In this document: piece by piece, positions 8,389 to 16,460 of the stretch
Position numbering within the stretch: position 1 is the stretch's first letter
Layout: the number at the start of each line of letters is the position of its first letter
NCBI GenBank assembly: GCA_023450935.1
Contig: JAEXGH010000021.1
Coordinates: 1 to 23,820 of the forward strand
Length of the DNA stretch: 23,820 bases
Source of the DNA: Verrucomicrobiota bacterium
GTDB taxonomy: Bacteria; Verrucomicrobiota; Verrucomicrobiia; Opitutales; Intestinicryptomonadaceae
Direction of reading: 5' to 3'
The notes under the pieces: model-generated
Databases searched by the model: none
What the model was told of the DNA's origin: nothing
What the model saw: the letters and a program-made list of their open reading frames with translations, nothing else
Position numbers and translations under genes: made by a program

Positions 8389-9819
8389 ATGGCGGAAACA
8401 AACATGAGAAAATTAAAAGCTTCTGGGTTGCCGAGAATCAAATACCCAAAAGAATCGACGACCATTGATGGAGATTGCCTGTATGGAGTATCTCTGGACA
8501 TGGCGGTAGACGAGGCAAGCAGATGTTTACACTGTCCGAAACCGAGATGCATTATGGGGTGTCCGGTAAACATCAAAATTCCCGATTTCATCAACGACAT
8601 AGTAAACAGGGACATCGAAACTGCGGCAAAGAAACTTAAAATGCAAAGTGCGCTTTCCGCCGTTTGCGGAAGGGTTTGCCCGCACGAAAAACAATGCGAG
8701 GGAAACTGTATTTTGGGAATGCGCTTTGAGCCGGTAGCGATAGGAACGCTTGAAAGATTTGTTGCCGACTACGCGCGCGTGCACAACATAAACGTCTTTC
8801 CCGAAAAAAAACCGCCTACAGGAAAGCGCGTTGCGGTAATAGGCTGCGGGCCGGCCGGAATAACGGCGGCTGCCGATTTGGCTTTGGCGGGGCACGAAGT
8901 GGAAATTTTCGAGGCGGAATCGCTTCCCGGGGGTGTCCTAACCTACGGCATTCCCGACTACAGGCTACCGAAGGAAATAGTTTTCTACGAAGTAGACCAA
9001 ATTAAAAAATTGGGAGTAAAAATAAATTTCGGCGAAAGAATAGGTAAAACGCGCAATGTGGGAGCGGTTTTGAAGTCTGGTTTCGACGCCGTTTTCATAG
9101 GCGCGGGCGTGGGTGTTCCGCTTCCGTTGGGAATTCCCAATGACGATGCCGAAGGCGTTGTTGCATCGAACGTATTTTTGGCGCACTACAACTTGTCGAA
9201 ATTGGATTCCTCCGTAAAGCCTATAGGCGAAGGCGCGGAAAATATAGTTATAGTAGGCGGCGGAAATGTCGCAATGGACGCTTCCAGAGTGGCTTTGAGG
9301 CTTTCGAAAAAATCAACTCTTGTCTATAGGCGCGCGCGCGAACAAATGCCCGCAAGAAAAGTGGAAATTGAAGACGCAATAAACGATGGCGTTGACTTCA
9401 AATTCCTCTCGGGAATAAACAGGGTGATTGTGGATGAAAACAACAAAGTCAAGGCTCTTGAATGCGTTAAAATGGAGCTTTCGGAGCCCGACGAATCGGG
9501 ACGAGCAAGCGTGCGCAGAATCCCCGATTCCGAATTCAAAATTCCATGTGATTTGGTTGTGGTGGCTGTGGGTAACAAGCCGAATCCGATTTTGTCCATA
9601 ACATGTCCTACGCTCAATACGGCGAAGGAGGGAACTATTGTTGTAGACCCCGTAACGTTGCAGACTTCCGTTCCCGGAGTGTTTGCGGGCGGAGATGCCG
9701 TAACGGGCGCGCTCACTGTAATAAGCGCAATGGGGCAGGCAAAAAAAGCGGCAAGAAATATAACGAAGTATCTCAACGGAGAACCGCTCACTGATGAGAC
9801 CGCGCCTGCTCATATCTAA
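8389..9819 (+). CDS. GltD/NfnB-type NADPH-dependent Fe-S flavoprotein (glutamate synthase small-subunit family)
   Basis: This 476-residue oxidoreductase has two N-terminal cysteine clusters: C46, C49, C54, C58, and C93, C97, C103, C107. They form the [4Fe-4S] ferredoxin-like domain of this family. An FAD site GCGPAG is at 152-157, an NADP site GGGNVAMD at 290-297, and a C-terminal FAD motif at VFAGGDAVTGA. Known members pass electrons from NADPH to the glutamate synthase large subunit (GltD) or form the large subunit of Nfn transhydrogenase (NfnB). Neither gltB nor nfnA is adjacent, so the role cannot be fixed. The ATG at 8389 is preceded by ACAGG eight bases upstream. Longer starts (ATG 8326, TTG 8305) add residues outside the usual family N-terminus. 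The 3' end overlaps surE by 26 bases. Confidence 0.88.
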   Translation: MAETNMRKLKASGLPRIKYPKESTTIDGDCLYGVSLDMAVDEASRCLHCPKPRCIMGCPVNIKIPDFINDIVNRDIETAAKKLKMQSALSAVCGRVCPHEKQCEGNCILGMRFEPVAIGTLERFVADYARVHNINVFPEKKPPTGKRVAVIGCGPAGITAAADLALAGHEVEIFEAESLPGGVLTYGIPDYRLPKEIVFYEVDQIKKLGVKINFGERIGKTRNVGAVLKSGFDAVFIGAGVGVPLPLGIPNDDAEGVVASNVFLAHYNLSKLDSSVKPIGEGAENIVIVGGGNVAMDASRVALRLSKKSTLVYRRAREQMPARKVEIEDAINDGVDFKFLSGINRVIVDENNKVKALECVKMELSEPDESGRASVRRIPDSEFKIPCDLVVVAVGNKPNPILSITCPTLNTAKEGTIVVDPVTLQTSVPGVFAGGDAVTGALTVISAMGQAKKAARNITKYLNGEPLTDETAPAHI

Positions 9820-10537
9820 CGACGACGGCGCGGATTCGCCTTTCTTGCCGATATTTCTGGAAGAATTGTCGGCGGTTGCCGATTTGGATGTCGTTGTTCC
9901 GGCAACTGAGCAGAGCTGGATTGGAAGGGCGTATTCAAGGCACAGAAAACTTACGCTAAAAGAAGTGTCTGTTGCGGGATTTAATGTTAAAACAATTGAC
10001 GGAACGCCTTCGGATTGTGTGAATATCGCTCTTGCCCATTTGTGCAGGCCGGACGCTGTTGTTTCGGGAATAAACATAGGGCAAAATATAGGAATTCCGC
10101 TTTTATGGAGCAGCGGAACTTTTTCTGCTGCGGCAGAAGGCGCGTGCTGGAGGTATCCCGCTTTCGCGTTTTCAATGAGGCTTGAAAGAATTTATTACGA
10201 AGCCTGTAGATTGAATCACGTAATGCCTGCCGAAGGAACGCTTGGGGAAAATTTGCGCGCCGCTTCAAGGAAATCTGCCGAGTATATTTTGAATTCCCTT
10301 TCGAGCGGGTTTGCAAAACCGCATTGTGTTTGTAATGTCAATTTTCCCGTAAGATATACGGAAGATACGCCGTTTAAAGAGTGTGTTCCGACAAAATCGG
10401 AGATGGCGTCGCTCTACGAAAGAAACGGCGATAATTTCGAATTTAAATACGCCATAAAACCGCTTCCTTCGGAGGGATTGACCGATTACGAATGTCTTGA
10501 AAGCGGCTGTGCGTGCCATTCGCGCATTTTTATATAA
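9794..10537 (+). CDS. surE: 5'/3'-nucleotidase SurE
   Basis: This 247-residue divalent-metal nucleoside monophosphatase of the SurE family removes phosphate from 5'- and 3'-mononucleotides and is linked to stationary-phase survival. The metal site is complete: D10 and D11 in ISNDDG, S41 in EQSW, and N98 in INIGQNIG. The conserved GTPSDCVNIAL (70-80) and SSGTFSAAAEG (106-116) segments are also present. The start ATG gives the normal short lead into the first strand and lies inside the 3' end of the flavoprotein gene in another frame, so translation is probably coupled. In many bacteria surE sits beside pcm; here it does not. Length is typical. Confidence 0.95.
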   Translation: MRPRLLISNDDGADSPFLPIFLEELSAVADLDVVVPATEQSWIGRAYSRHRKLTLKEVSVAGFNVKTIDGTPSDCVNIALAHLCRPDAVVSGINIGQNIGIPLLWSSGTFSAAAEGACWRYPAFAFSMRLERIYYEACRLNHVMPAEGTLGENLRAASRKSAEYILNSLSSGFAKPHCVCNVNFPVRYTEDTPFKECVPTKSEMASLYERNGDNFEFKYAIKPLPSEGLTDYECLESGCACHSRIFI

Positions 10538-10548
10538 ATTTTAAAAAT

Positions 10549-10580
10549 AAAGGCGGATTGACTAATGCCAATCCGCCTTC
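10549..10580. terminator. Stem-loop terminator between surE and the secreted-protein gene
   Basis: A perfect 9-bp inverted repeat, GGCGGATTG / CAATCCGCC, with an 8-base loop is flanked by A-rich sequence on the left and TT on the right. Read on the minus strand the stem is followed by TTTATTTTT, a good intrinsic terminator for the gene ending at 10740. Read on the plus strand, just after surE, the T-tract is poor, so termination of surE here is less sure. Confidence 0.65.
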
Positions 10581-10621
10581 GGGACTTTTAAATTAAGAAT
10601 GTCAAAACAGTATTGAATTTG

Positions 10622-10739
10622 TTCAATCCGCTTCAGTGCCCAACATATAAAAAAGATAAAGCAGCATTGAACGAAGTTCAATCTGCGCCACTTCCCAACA
10701 TATAAAAAATTCAATCTGCGCCGCTTCCCAACATATAAA
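10622..10739. repeat. Three copies of a 30-bp direct repeat
   Basis: Copies lie at 10622-10651, 10677-10706 and 10710-10739. The unit begins TTCAATCYGC and ends CCCAACATATAAA. Copies 2 and 3 differ at one position, and copy 1 at several. Copies 1 and 2 are preceded by a small inverted repeat (ATTGAA-TTTG-TTCAAT and ATTGAAC-GAA-GTTCAAT) that overlaps the repeat start; copy 3 lacks the left arm. The array begins directly after the stop codon of the minus-strand secreted-protein gene and lies before its terminator, so it would be in that transcript's 3' untranslated region. Confidence 0.85.
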
Positions 10740-11669
10740 CTATTTGGAAATTATCAGGAGTATGTCGTTTTCGGTCTTGGAGTCTTTGCCGAATGGCGAC
10801 GCGCCCATAACTATTTTCGCGTTTTTTCCGTTTACGGTAATGGCTTCCCCGAGACTGTATGTGCGGCCGTTTACAATGAATCTTGCATTCTTGAAATACG
10901 AATTTTTATCGGCAAGCGTAACGATGGGATAAGTTCCCGGCTTGGAGATTTTGAGGTTTTTAACGTCAATGTCGAAAAGAACCTTGTCGGCTTTTACTTC
11001 GTTGCCGAAATACGCCTGAGGCATGTTGTCGTTTTTGCCTACGAACTTGAATTCGATTTTCCAAACTTCCGGTTTCTCGTCGAAAATGGAGTCGAACAAC
11101 GCGCCGTAGCCGACATTGAGCTTGGAGTTGCCCGTAAGCACAAACATCGTGCCCGCGGTGTTTTTTAAGTCTACATCGGGGTGGACGGGAATAAGGCAGA
11201 ATATGCTTCCGCCTATATTCATAGTGGTGTCGTCAAGCTCGAGAGTTGCAACCCCCGCGCGTTGCGATTTTTCCCAGAATGCGAAGTTGAAATTGTCGCC
11301 TACATCAACGGTGCAGTTTTCGAACTGTATTTTTGAGGTCTGAAGTTCTTGGTGGATGTTTTCGCGAATTTTTATCTTCCTGCCTTTTGCATAGACGAGT
11401 TTTGATGCAATGGAACTTAGACCCTGAACGTATATGTTTTGGTCTATCTCGAAAATCTGGCCGCCGCGCGTGTTGACCCAGTCGGCCGGACCGGGCTTGA
11501 TTTTATACAAGTCGGTTTTGTAGTGGAGGCTGCGTCCCCAGTTGCAGGTACTCATTTTGAAGCCGTTTTCGGGCATAGGTTCGCCCTGTTGGCCAACAAA
11601 AAAGCCCAAACCGAATGTCGAAGACGCAGCGGCTGCGGTTGCAAAAAATGTAAACAGTTTCTTTAACAT
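10740..11669 (-). CDS. Secreted beta-rich protein of unknown function
   Basis: I do not recognise a family for this 309-residue protein. The N-terminus has lysines followed by a hydrophobic, alanine-rich stretch (residues 5-25), consistent with a Sec signal peptide, so it is probably exported to the periplasm or surface. The mature part is predicted by eye to be mostly short beta strands with many Asn, Asp, Gly and Lys, and segments such as MNIGGSIF and LNVGYGALF resemble solenoid-like or adhesin-like strands. I see no catalytic motif, no cysteine pairs typical of enzymes and no C-terminal anchor. It lies 55 bases downstream of atpC on the same strand, with a candidate promoter in the gap. 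A 30-bp repeat array and a terminator follow. Its position gives no reason to link it to ATP synthase function. Confidence 0.75.
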   Translation of the reverse strand: MLKKLFTFFATAAAASSTFGLGFFVGQQGEPMPENGFKMSTCNWGRSLHYKTDLYKIKPGPADWVNTRGGQIFEIDQNIYVQGLSSIASKLVYAKGRKIKIRENIHQELQTSKIQFENCTVDVGDNFNFAFWEKSQRAGVATLELDDTTMNIGGSIFCLIPVHPDVDLKNTAGTMFVLTGNSKLNVGYGALFDSIFDEKPEVWKIEFKFVGKNDNMPQAYFGNEVKADKVLFDIDVKNLKISKPGTYPIVTLADKNSYFKNARFIVNGRTYSLGEAITVNGKNAKIVMGASPFGKDSKTENDILLIISK

Positions 11670-11695
11670 ATATGTCCGTATCTTTTGTAGAGATA

Positions 11696-11722
11696 GAATA
11701 TTCGAACGAAGGAGTAGTCAAG
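11696..11722 (-). promoter_or_regulatory. Candidate promoter of secreted-protein gene
   Basis: On the minus strand TTGACT (11717-11722) starts two bases after the atpC stop codon. Fifteen bases further is TATTCT (11696-11701), and a TTCTAT at 17 bases is an alternative. It could uncouple this gene from the atp operon. No terminator follows atpC, so readthrough is also possible. Confidence 0.35.
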
Positions 11723-11724
11723 CC

Positions 11725-12150
11725 TTAACTTTTCTTTTTGGCCTTGGCAAGCTCCTGCGCCACGGTAAAGCGCACGATTGCGTCGAGTTTTTCGAGTTCG
11801 TCAAAATCGACGTTGGCGCGAGAATGCGCCTGTTTGGCGGCTTCAATTGCGTTTTCCTTTGCCTTTCGAATGTCTTCTTCGGTGAGTTTTGCGACGTTTA
11901 TGGCGGCTTCGGTGAGGACGGAGACGGAGTCGCCCATGCAGCGGGCATAGCCTTTGTCTATGGCTATGCTTTCCTGTTTGCCGTCCGAATACAAAACAAT
12001 CACAGCACCCTCGTCAAGCGCAGTTATAAGGGGAATGTGCCCCGCCATGACGCCTATTTCGCCGCCCGACGCGGGAAGCGTAACCATTGAAAGGTTGTCG
12101 CCTTTCCAGACGACACCTTCTGGCGTTACTATTTCGAGAGAAAGCGACAT
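11725..12150 (-). CDS. atpC: ATP synthase epsilon subunit (F1)
   Basis: This 141-residue subunit is part of the F1 central stalk. It couples rotation to catalysis and can inhibit ATP hydrolysis. The N-terminal beta-sandwich is recognisable in LEIVTPEGVVWKG, GEIGVMAGHIPLITAL and the GYARCMGDSVSVLTEAA strand, followed by the two-helix C-terminal domain (residues about 88-140). It is the last gene of the atp operon. Its ATG overlaps the atpD stop codon by one base (TAATG), so translation is likely coupled to atpD. Length is normal. Confidence 0.95.
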   Translation of the reverse strand: MSLSLEIVTPEGVVWKGDNLSMVTLPASGGEIGVMAGHIPLITALDEGAVIVLYSDGKQESIAIDKGYARCMGDSVSVLTEAAINVAKLTEEDIRKAKENAIEAAKQAHSRANVDFDELEKLDAIVRFTVAQELAKAKKKS

Positions 12151-13589
12151 TATTTTGCCTTGTTCTTTTCGTAGGTCTCGATTACTTCGTCTATTGTGCC
12201 CTTGAGGTAGAAATCGTTTTCGTTTACATGGTCGAGCTCGCCGTCGAGAATCATCTTGAAGCCCCTGATTGTTTCGGATACGGGGACGTATTTGCCGTGT
12301 ATTCCGTTGAACACTTCCGAAACAAACATCGGGTGGGAGAGATATTTTTGGACTTTTCTTGCGCGCGAGACAACAAGCTTGTCATCGTCGGAAAGTTCGT
12401 CAATACCCAAGATGGAAATGATGTCCTGCAGGTCTTTGTATCGCTGCAAAACAGACTGCACGCCGCGCGCGACTCTGAAGTGCTCTTCGCCGACAATGTC
12501 GGGCGAGAGGGCGTTGGAGGTGGAGGCGAGCGGGTCGATTGCGGGATATATGCCCAACGCCGCTATGGAGCGGTCGAGGACGATTGTGGAGTCCAAGTGG
12601 GCAAACGTGTTTGCGGGAGCGGGGTCGGTGAGGTCGTCGGCAGGAACGTATACAGCCTGAAACGATGTGATTGAACCCTTCTTTGTGGAAGTGATTCTCT
12701 CCTGCAGTGCGCCCATTTCCTGCGCGAGGGTGGGCTGGTAGCCTACCGCCGAGGGCGAACGCCCCAGAAGCGCGCTGACTTCGCTGCCCGCCTGCGAGAA
12801 ACGGAAGATGTTGTCGATAAACAGTAGAACGTCCTGAGCCTGTTCGTCGCGGAAGTATTCCGCCATTGTAAGGGCTGTGAGGGCTACTCTCATTCTCGCT
12901 CCCGGCGGCTCGTTCATCTGGCCGTAGACGAGGGCTACTTTCGACTTGTCGGGGGATTTCGGGTCGATAACGCCCGAGTCAATCATTTCGTGGTAGAGGT
13001 CGTTGCCTTCGCGCGAACGTTCGCCCACCCCCGCGAAAACCGAGAAACCGCCGTGCGCCTTGGCGATATTGTGGATAAGCTCCATGATAACGACCGTTTT
13101 GCCTACGCCCGCGCCGCCGAACGCGCCAACTTTGCCGCCCTTCAAAAAAGGGCAAATAAGGTCGATGGGCTTTATGCCCGTTTCGAGGATTTCCGCGCGC
13201 GTGCTCTGCTCCGAAAGCGCGGGAGCTGAACGGTGTATGGGCATTCTCTCTTTTGTTGCGACTTCGCCGCGTTCGTCAACGGGGTCTCCCAAGACATTGA
13301 AAATTCTTCCGAGCGTTGCGCTGCCCACTGGAACGCTGATTGCCCTGCCCGTATCGGTTGCCGCCGCGCCGCGCTTCAACCCTTCGGTGGAGGTCATTGC
13401 GACGGTTCTGACAACTCCGTCGCCAAGCTGCTGCTGGACTTCCAAGACGATTTTTTCGGTCTTGCCGCCGACTTCGACTTCCGTTTCGAGGGCGTTGTAA
13501 ATACTTGGAATTGCGGCTTCGTCAAACTTGACGTCTACAACCGCGCCGATTACTTGGATTACCGTTCCGGTATTTTTCTGGTGGTTCAT
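12150..13589 (-). CDS. atpD: ATP synthase beta subunit (F1, catalytic)
   Basis: This 479-residue catalytic subunit makes or hydrolyses ATP at the alpha-beta interfaces of F1. The Walker A motif GGAGVGKT is at residues 158-165, the catalytic glutamate at E190 in GERSREG, and the Walker B strand LLFID at 255-259. The N-terminal beta-barrel (GTVIQVIGAVVDVKF) and the C-terminal helical domain with its DELSDDDK (DELSEED-like) segment are both complete. The gene lies between atpG and atpC in the standard order and shares a one-base stop-start overlap with atpC. No inactivating change is seen. Confidence 0.98.
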   Translation of the reverse strand: MNHQKNTGTVIQVIGAVVDVKFDEAAIPSIYNALETEVEVGGKTEKIVLEVQQQLGDGVVRTVAMTSTEGLKRGAAATDTGRAISVPVGSATLGRIFNVLGDPVDERGEVATKERMPIHRSAPALSEQSTRAEILETGIKPIDLICPFLKGGKVGAFGGAGVGKTVVIMELIHNIAKAHGGFSVFAGVGERSREGNDLYHEMIDSGVIDPKSPDKSKVALVYGQMNEPPGARMRVALTALTMAEYFRDEQAQDVLLFIDNIFRFSQAGSEVSALLGRSPSAVGYQPTLAQEMGALQERITSTKKGSITSFQAVYVPADDLTDPAPANTFAHLDSTIVLDRSIAALGIYPAIDPLASTSNALSPDIVGEEHFRVARGVQSVLQRYKDLQDIISILGIDELSDDDKLVVSRARKVQKYLSHPMFVSEVFNGIHGKYVPVSETIRGFKMILDGELDHVNENDFYLKGTIDEVIETYEKNKAK

Positions 13590-13604
13590 TGTCTTGATAT
13601 TAAA

Positions 13605-14498
13605 TTAACTGTTGTTTTCCAGAGCCTGCGCGGCAGAGGCAAGTTCCAGAATTTCCGTAGTGATTGCCGACTGGCGCGCCTTGTTGTATTCGAGGGTGAG
13701 CTCTTGGACTAGCGAATTGGCGTTGTCGCTGGCACTTTTCATTGCAACCATTCGCGCGGAATGTTCGGAGGCTTTGGCGTCCAACGCCATGTAGTGGATT
13801 GCCTGCTTGATGTAGAACTGCGGAAGTTCCGCCGCTATTGCGTCGAGCGAAGGCTCGAAGCTGAAGCGTCTGTCTTCTTTAGGGTGGTTTGCAACGTCTG
13901 AAAGTTTATACGATTTTTTCAGGCGTTCGATGAACCACTGCAAGTCGTCTACGGGCGCGATTTTTACGAGGGCGGGGTCCTGCCGCAGCGTGTTGACGAA
14001 TATGGGATAGAGCACTTCAATAGAGCCAAAACCGCCCTCTTTTGCGGTTTTCATCGCAAATTCCGCTATCTTGCGCGTCTCCGAAAACTTGACGTAGTCG
14101 CTGATTTTGAAGTTGGCGAGCAGCTTTTTTCCGCTTCTTGCAACAAACCGCGCCGCGCGCAGACCGACCGTAATAAACTCGGCGTCGCCGCGTATTTCGG
14201 AGACGGTTTTAAATATGTTAGTGTTTAGTCCGCCGCACAAACCCCTGTCGGTCGAGAAAACTATTACAAGCCGCCTGTCGTTTTTCGACAGTTTCAGGTT
14301 GCGCGCAACAACGCCCATAAGCTCCGCGCCCACGCTTTCGGTCAAGTCCATAAGCAGCGTTGCATAGGCGCGCCCCGATTCGGCGTTTTGCTGCGCCTTC
14401 TTCATTTTGGACGCCGCAACAAGCTGCATTGCGCGGGTTATTTGCCCCGTGCTTTTGACAGCCTTGATTCGGTTGCGGATTTCGCGCATTCCCTTCAT
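13605..14498 (-). CDS. atpG: ATP synthase gamma subunit (F1)
   Basis: This 297-residue rotor shaft of F1 has its two long helices at the ends. The N-terminal REIRNRIKAVKSTGQITRAMQLVAASKM and the C-terminal SARMVAMKSASDNANSLVQELTLEYNKARQSAITTEILEL segments are the strongly conserved parts that enter the alpha3beta3 ring. The central Rossmann-like domain includes FSTDRGLCGGLNTN. A GGAG ribosome-binding site lies nine bases before the ATG. It sits between atpA and atpD with short gaps of 18 and 15 bases. Length is typical. Confidence 0.97.
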   Translation of the reverse strand: MKGMREIRNRIKAVKSTGQITRAMQLVAASKMKKAQQNAESGRAYATLLMDLTESVGAELMGVVARNLKLSKNDRRLVIVFSTDRGLCGGLNTNIFKTVSEIRGDAEFITVGLRAARFVARSGKKLLANFKISDYVKFSETRKIAEFAMKTAKEGGFGSIEVLYPIFVNTLRQDPALVKIAPVDDLQWFIERLKKSYKLSDVANHPKEDRRFSFEPSLDAIAAELPQFYIKQAIHYMALDAKASEHSARMVAMKSASDNANSLVQELTLEYNKARQSAITTEILELASAAQALENNS

Positions 14499-14516
14499 AC
14501 TACAAGCTCCGTTGGG

Positions 14517-16049
14517 TTAGGCGAAGGTTTTTCCCCACTGTGCGCAAATGTCTTTGAGCATTGCGGAAATGTCGTCGCCGATGATTTTTTCTCTGGTTAT
14601 CTTCGACAAAACCTCCGCGCCCCTGCCCGCGAGGAAATCTTCGAACGAGCTTTCGGCCGCCGCGATTTTCGAGACGTCGATGCCGTCGAAGAATCCGTTT
14701 TGCAAAGCCCACAAAATTGCTATTTCCATAGCCGCGGATTTAGGGGAATTGTTGTTCTGTTTGAGGATTTCCACGAGGCGGTCGCCCTTGTCGATTATGG
14801 CTTTTGTGCGCGCGTCGAGGTCGGAGCCGAATTGCGCGAACGCCGCCAATTCCTTGTATTGCGCGTATTCGCCCTTGAGCTTGCCCGCAACCTGTTTGAA
14901 CGCCTTCATCTGCGCCGAGGAACCCACGCGCGACACCGAAATGCCAACCGATATTGCGGGGCGCACGCCCTGATTGAACAGGTCGGTTTCCAAAAATATC
15001 TGGCCGTCAGTAATCGAAATTACGTTTGTGGGAATGTATGCGCTGACGTCGCCCTGCTGCGTTTCGATAATAGGCAGAGCCGTAAGCGAGCCTCCGACGT
15101 TGTTTTCGTCGAGGCGCGCGGCGCGTTCGAGAAGGCGCGAGTGCAGGTAGAAGACGTCGCCGGGGTAGGCTTCGCGCCCCGAGGGACGCTTGAGCAAAAG
15201 CGAAACTTGGCGGTAGGCGGCGGCGTGTTTGGAAAGGTCGTCGTAGACGATGAGCGCGTCCATTCCGTTTTGCATAAACCATTCGCCCATTGCGCAGCCC
15301 GCGTAGGGAGCGATATACAGGTTTGCCGCGTTTTCGGCCGCGGAGGCGGCGACGATTATGGTGTATTCAAGCGCGCCCTGCCTTTCAAGCAGCTGGATTG
15401 TGCGGGCTATGTTGGCGTTTTTCTGCCCGATTGCAACGTATACGGAATAGACGGGGCGGAAGTCTTTGTCGCCCGAAGCCAAGCCCTCTTTGTTGATGCG
15501 CGCCTGATTGATGATTGTATCGAGCGCGATTGAGGTTTTGCCGGTGCAACGATCGCCTATGATGAGTTCGCGCTGGCCGCGGCCCACGGGAATCATGGCG
15601 TCAACCTCCAAAATACCCGTCTGCAGCGGCTGGTTTACAGATTTGCGCGGCAGGATTCCGGGGGCGATTTTTTCGACCGGATAGAATTCTTCGGCGCGGA
15701 TTTCGCCCTTGCCGTCGAGCGGCCGGCCGAGGACGTCAACCACCCTGCCCAGAAGCCCCCTGCCCACGGGAACGCTCAGCAGCTTGCCCGTGGTTTTGCC
15801 TTCGTCGCCTTCGTTCAGCCCGGAAGTGTCGCCGAGCAGAACGCAGCCGACTTCGTTTTCGCCGAGGTTCAGCGCAATGCCGAAAATGCCGTTTTTGAAC
15901 TCTATCATTTCGTTATACATTGCCCCGCCCAAGCCGTCCAAGCGCGCAACGCCGTCGGCGAGGGCTATGATTTTACCCGCGTTGGCGCGGCGGCTCGACA
16001 TTTCAAGCGCCTGAATTTTGGCGTTTATTTCATTTAAAATTTCGTTCAT
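14517..16049 (-). CDS. atpA: ATP synthase alpha subunit (F1)
   Basis: This 510-residue non-catalytic nucleotide-binding subunit of F1 has Walker A GDRCTGKT at residues 165-172 (a cysteine where many species have glutamine or asparagine) and the arginine finger R374 in SVSRVGSSAQ, which completes the catalytic site on beta. The N-terminal helix that docks on the delta subunit is present in about the first 20 residues, which matters because the delta subunit here is short. The ATG is preceded by AGGTG at good spacing. Gene order is atpH-atpA-atpG as usual. Confidence 0.98.
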   Translation of the reverse strand: MNEILNEINAKIQALEMSSRRANAGKIIALADGVARLDGLGGAMYNEMIEFKNGIFGIALNLGENEVGCVLLGDTSGLNEGDEGKTTGKLLSVPVGRGLLGRVVDVLGRPLDGKGEIRAEEFYPVEKIAPGILPRKSVNQPLQTGILEVDAMIPVGRGQRELIIGDRCTGKTSIALDTIINQARINKEGLASGDKDFRPVYSVYVAIGQKNANIARTIQLLERQGALEYTIIVAASAAENAANLYIAPYAGCAMGEWFMQNGMDALIVYDDLSKHAAAYRQVSLLLKRPSGREAYPGDVFYLHSRLLERAARLDENNVGGSLTALPIIETQQGDVSAYIPTNVISITDGQIFLETDLFNQGVRPAISVGISVSRVGSSAQMKAFKQVAGKLKGEYAQYKELAAFAQFGSDLDARTKAIIDKGDRLVEILKQNNNSPKSAAMEIAILWALQNGFFDGIDVSKIAAAESSFEDFLAGRGAEVLSKITREKIIGDDISAMLKDICAQWGKTFA

Positions 16050-16061
16050 TTCTACACCTGT

Positions 16062-16457
16062 TTATTGCGTTTTGGACGATGTTTGCAAGTCGCGCAGAAC
16101 CCCGGCGGCGGAGCGTTCGAAAACGTCGTCGCCGCACTTTATACGCACGCCACCGAGGAGCGATTTGTCGATTTTCGTCTCCACGCGCAGTTTGCCGCCG
16201 GTGCGCCTTTCGAGTTTCCCGACAAGCCCCGCGAGCGTTTCGGGCGAAAGCTCTCCCGACGACTCCACAACCGCGCTGCGCGCCGAGACAATCGGCTTGA
16301 GCCTTTCGAGGTATGCCTTCAAAAGCCTTGTGCGCTGCGCGGGCCGAACTTGCGTTTGCACATACTCGCAAACCGCCGAAACGCGTTCGGCGTCTACAAG
16401 ACCGTCGGAGTCGAGCGAAAGCCCGACAAGCGTTTTTGCGCGCGTAAGAATGTCCAC
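16062..16457 (-). CDS. atpH: ATP synthase delta subunit (F1), short form
   Basis: This 131-residue protein is delta, the peripheral-stalk link between the top of F1 and the b subunits. The C-terminal portion is clear: a strand-helix segment ending in KIDKSLLGGVRIKCGDDVFERSAAGVLRDL matches the conserved delta ending (VDpsLiGGv..GD..iDgSv). Typical delta has about 175-180 residues, so about 45-50 residues are missing from the N-terminal six-helix bundle that binds the alpha subunits. A longer form is not possible in this frame: the in-frame TAG of atpF lies two codons before the GTG start. GGAG nine bases upstream supports that start. It is probably functional, given the intact operon. Identity rests on the C-terminal pattern and the operon position. 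Confidence 0.88.
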   Translation of the reverse strand: MDILTRAKTLVGLSLDSDGLVDAERVSAVCEYVQTQVRPAQRTRLLKAYLERLKPIVSARSAVVESSGELSPETLAGLVGKLERRTGGKLRVETKIDKSLLGGVRIKCGDDVFERSAAGVLRDLQTSSKTQ

Positions 16458-16460
16458 CGC

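Noticed and set aside
14388..15533. Plus-strand open frame of 381 codons opposite atpA
   Set aside because: It is a shadow of atpA, whose motifs are complete on the other strand.
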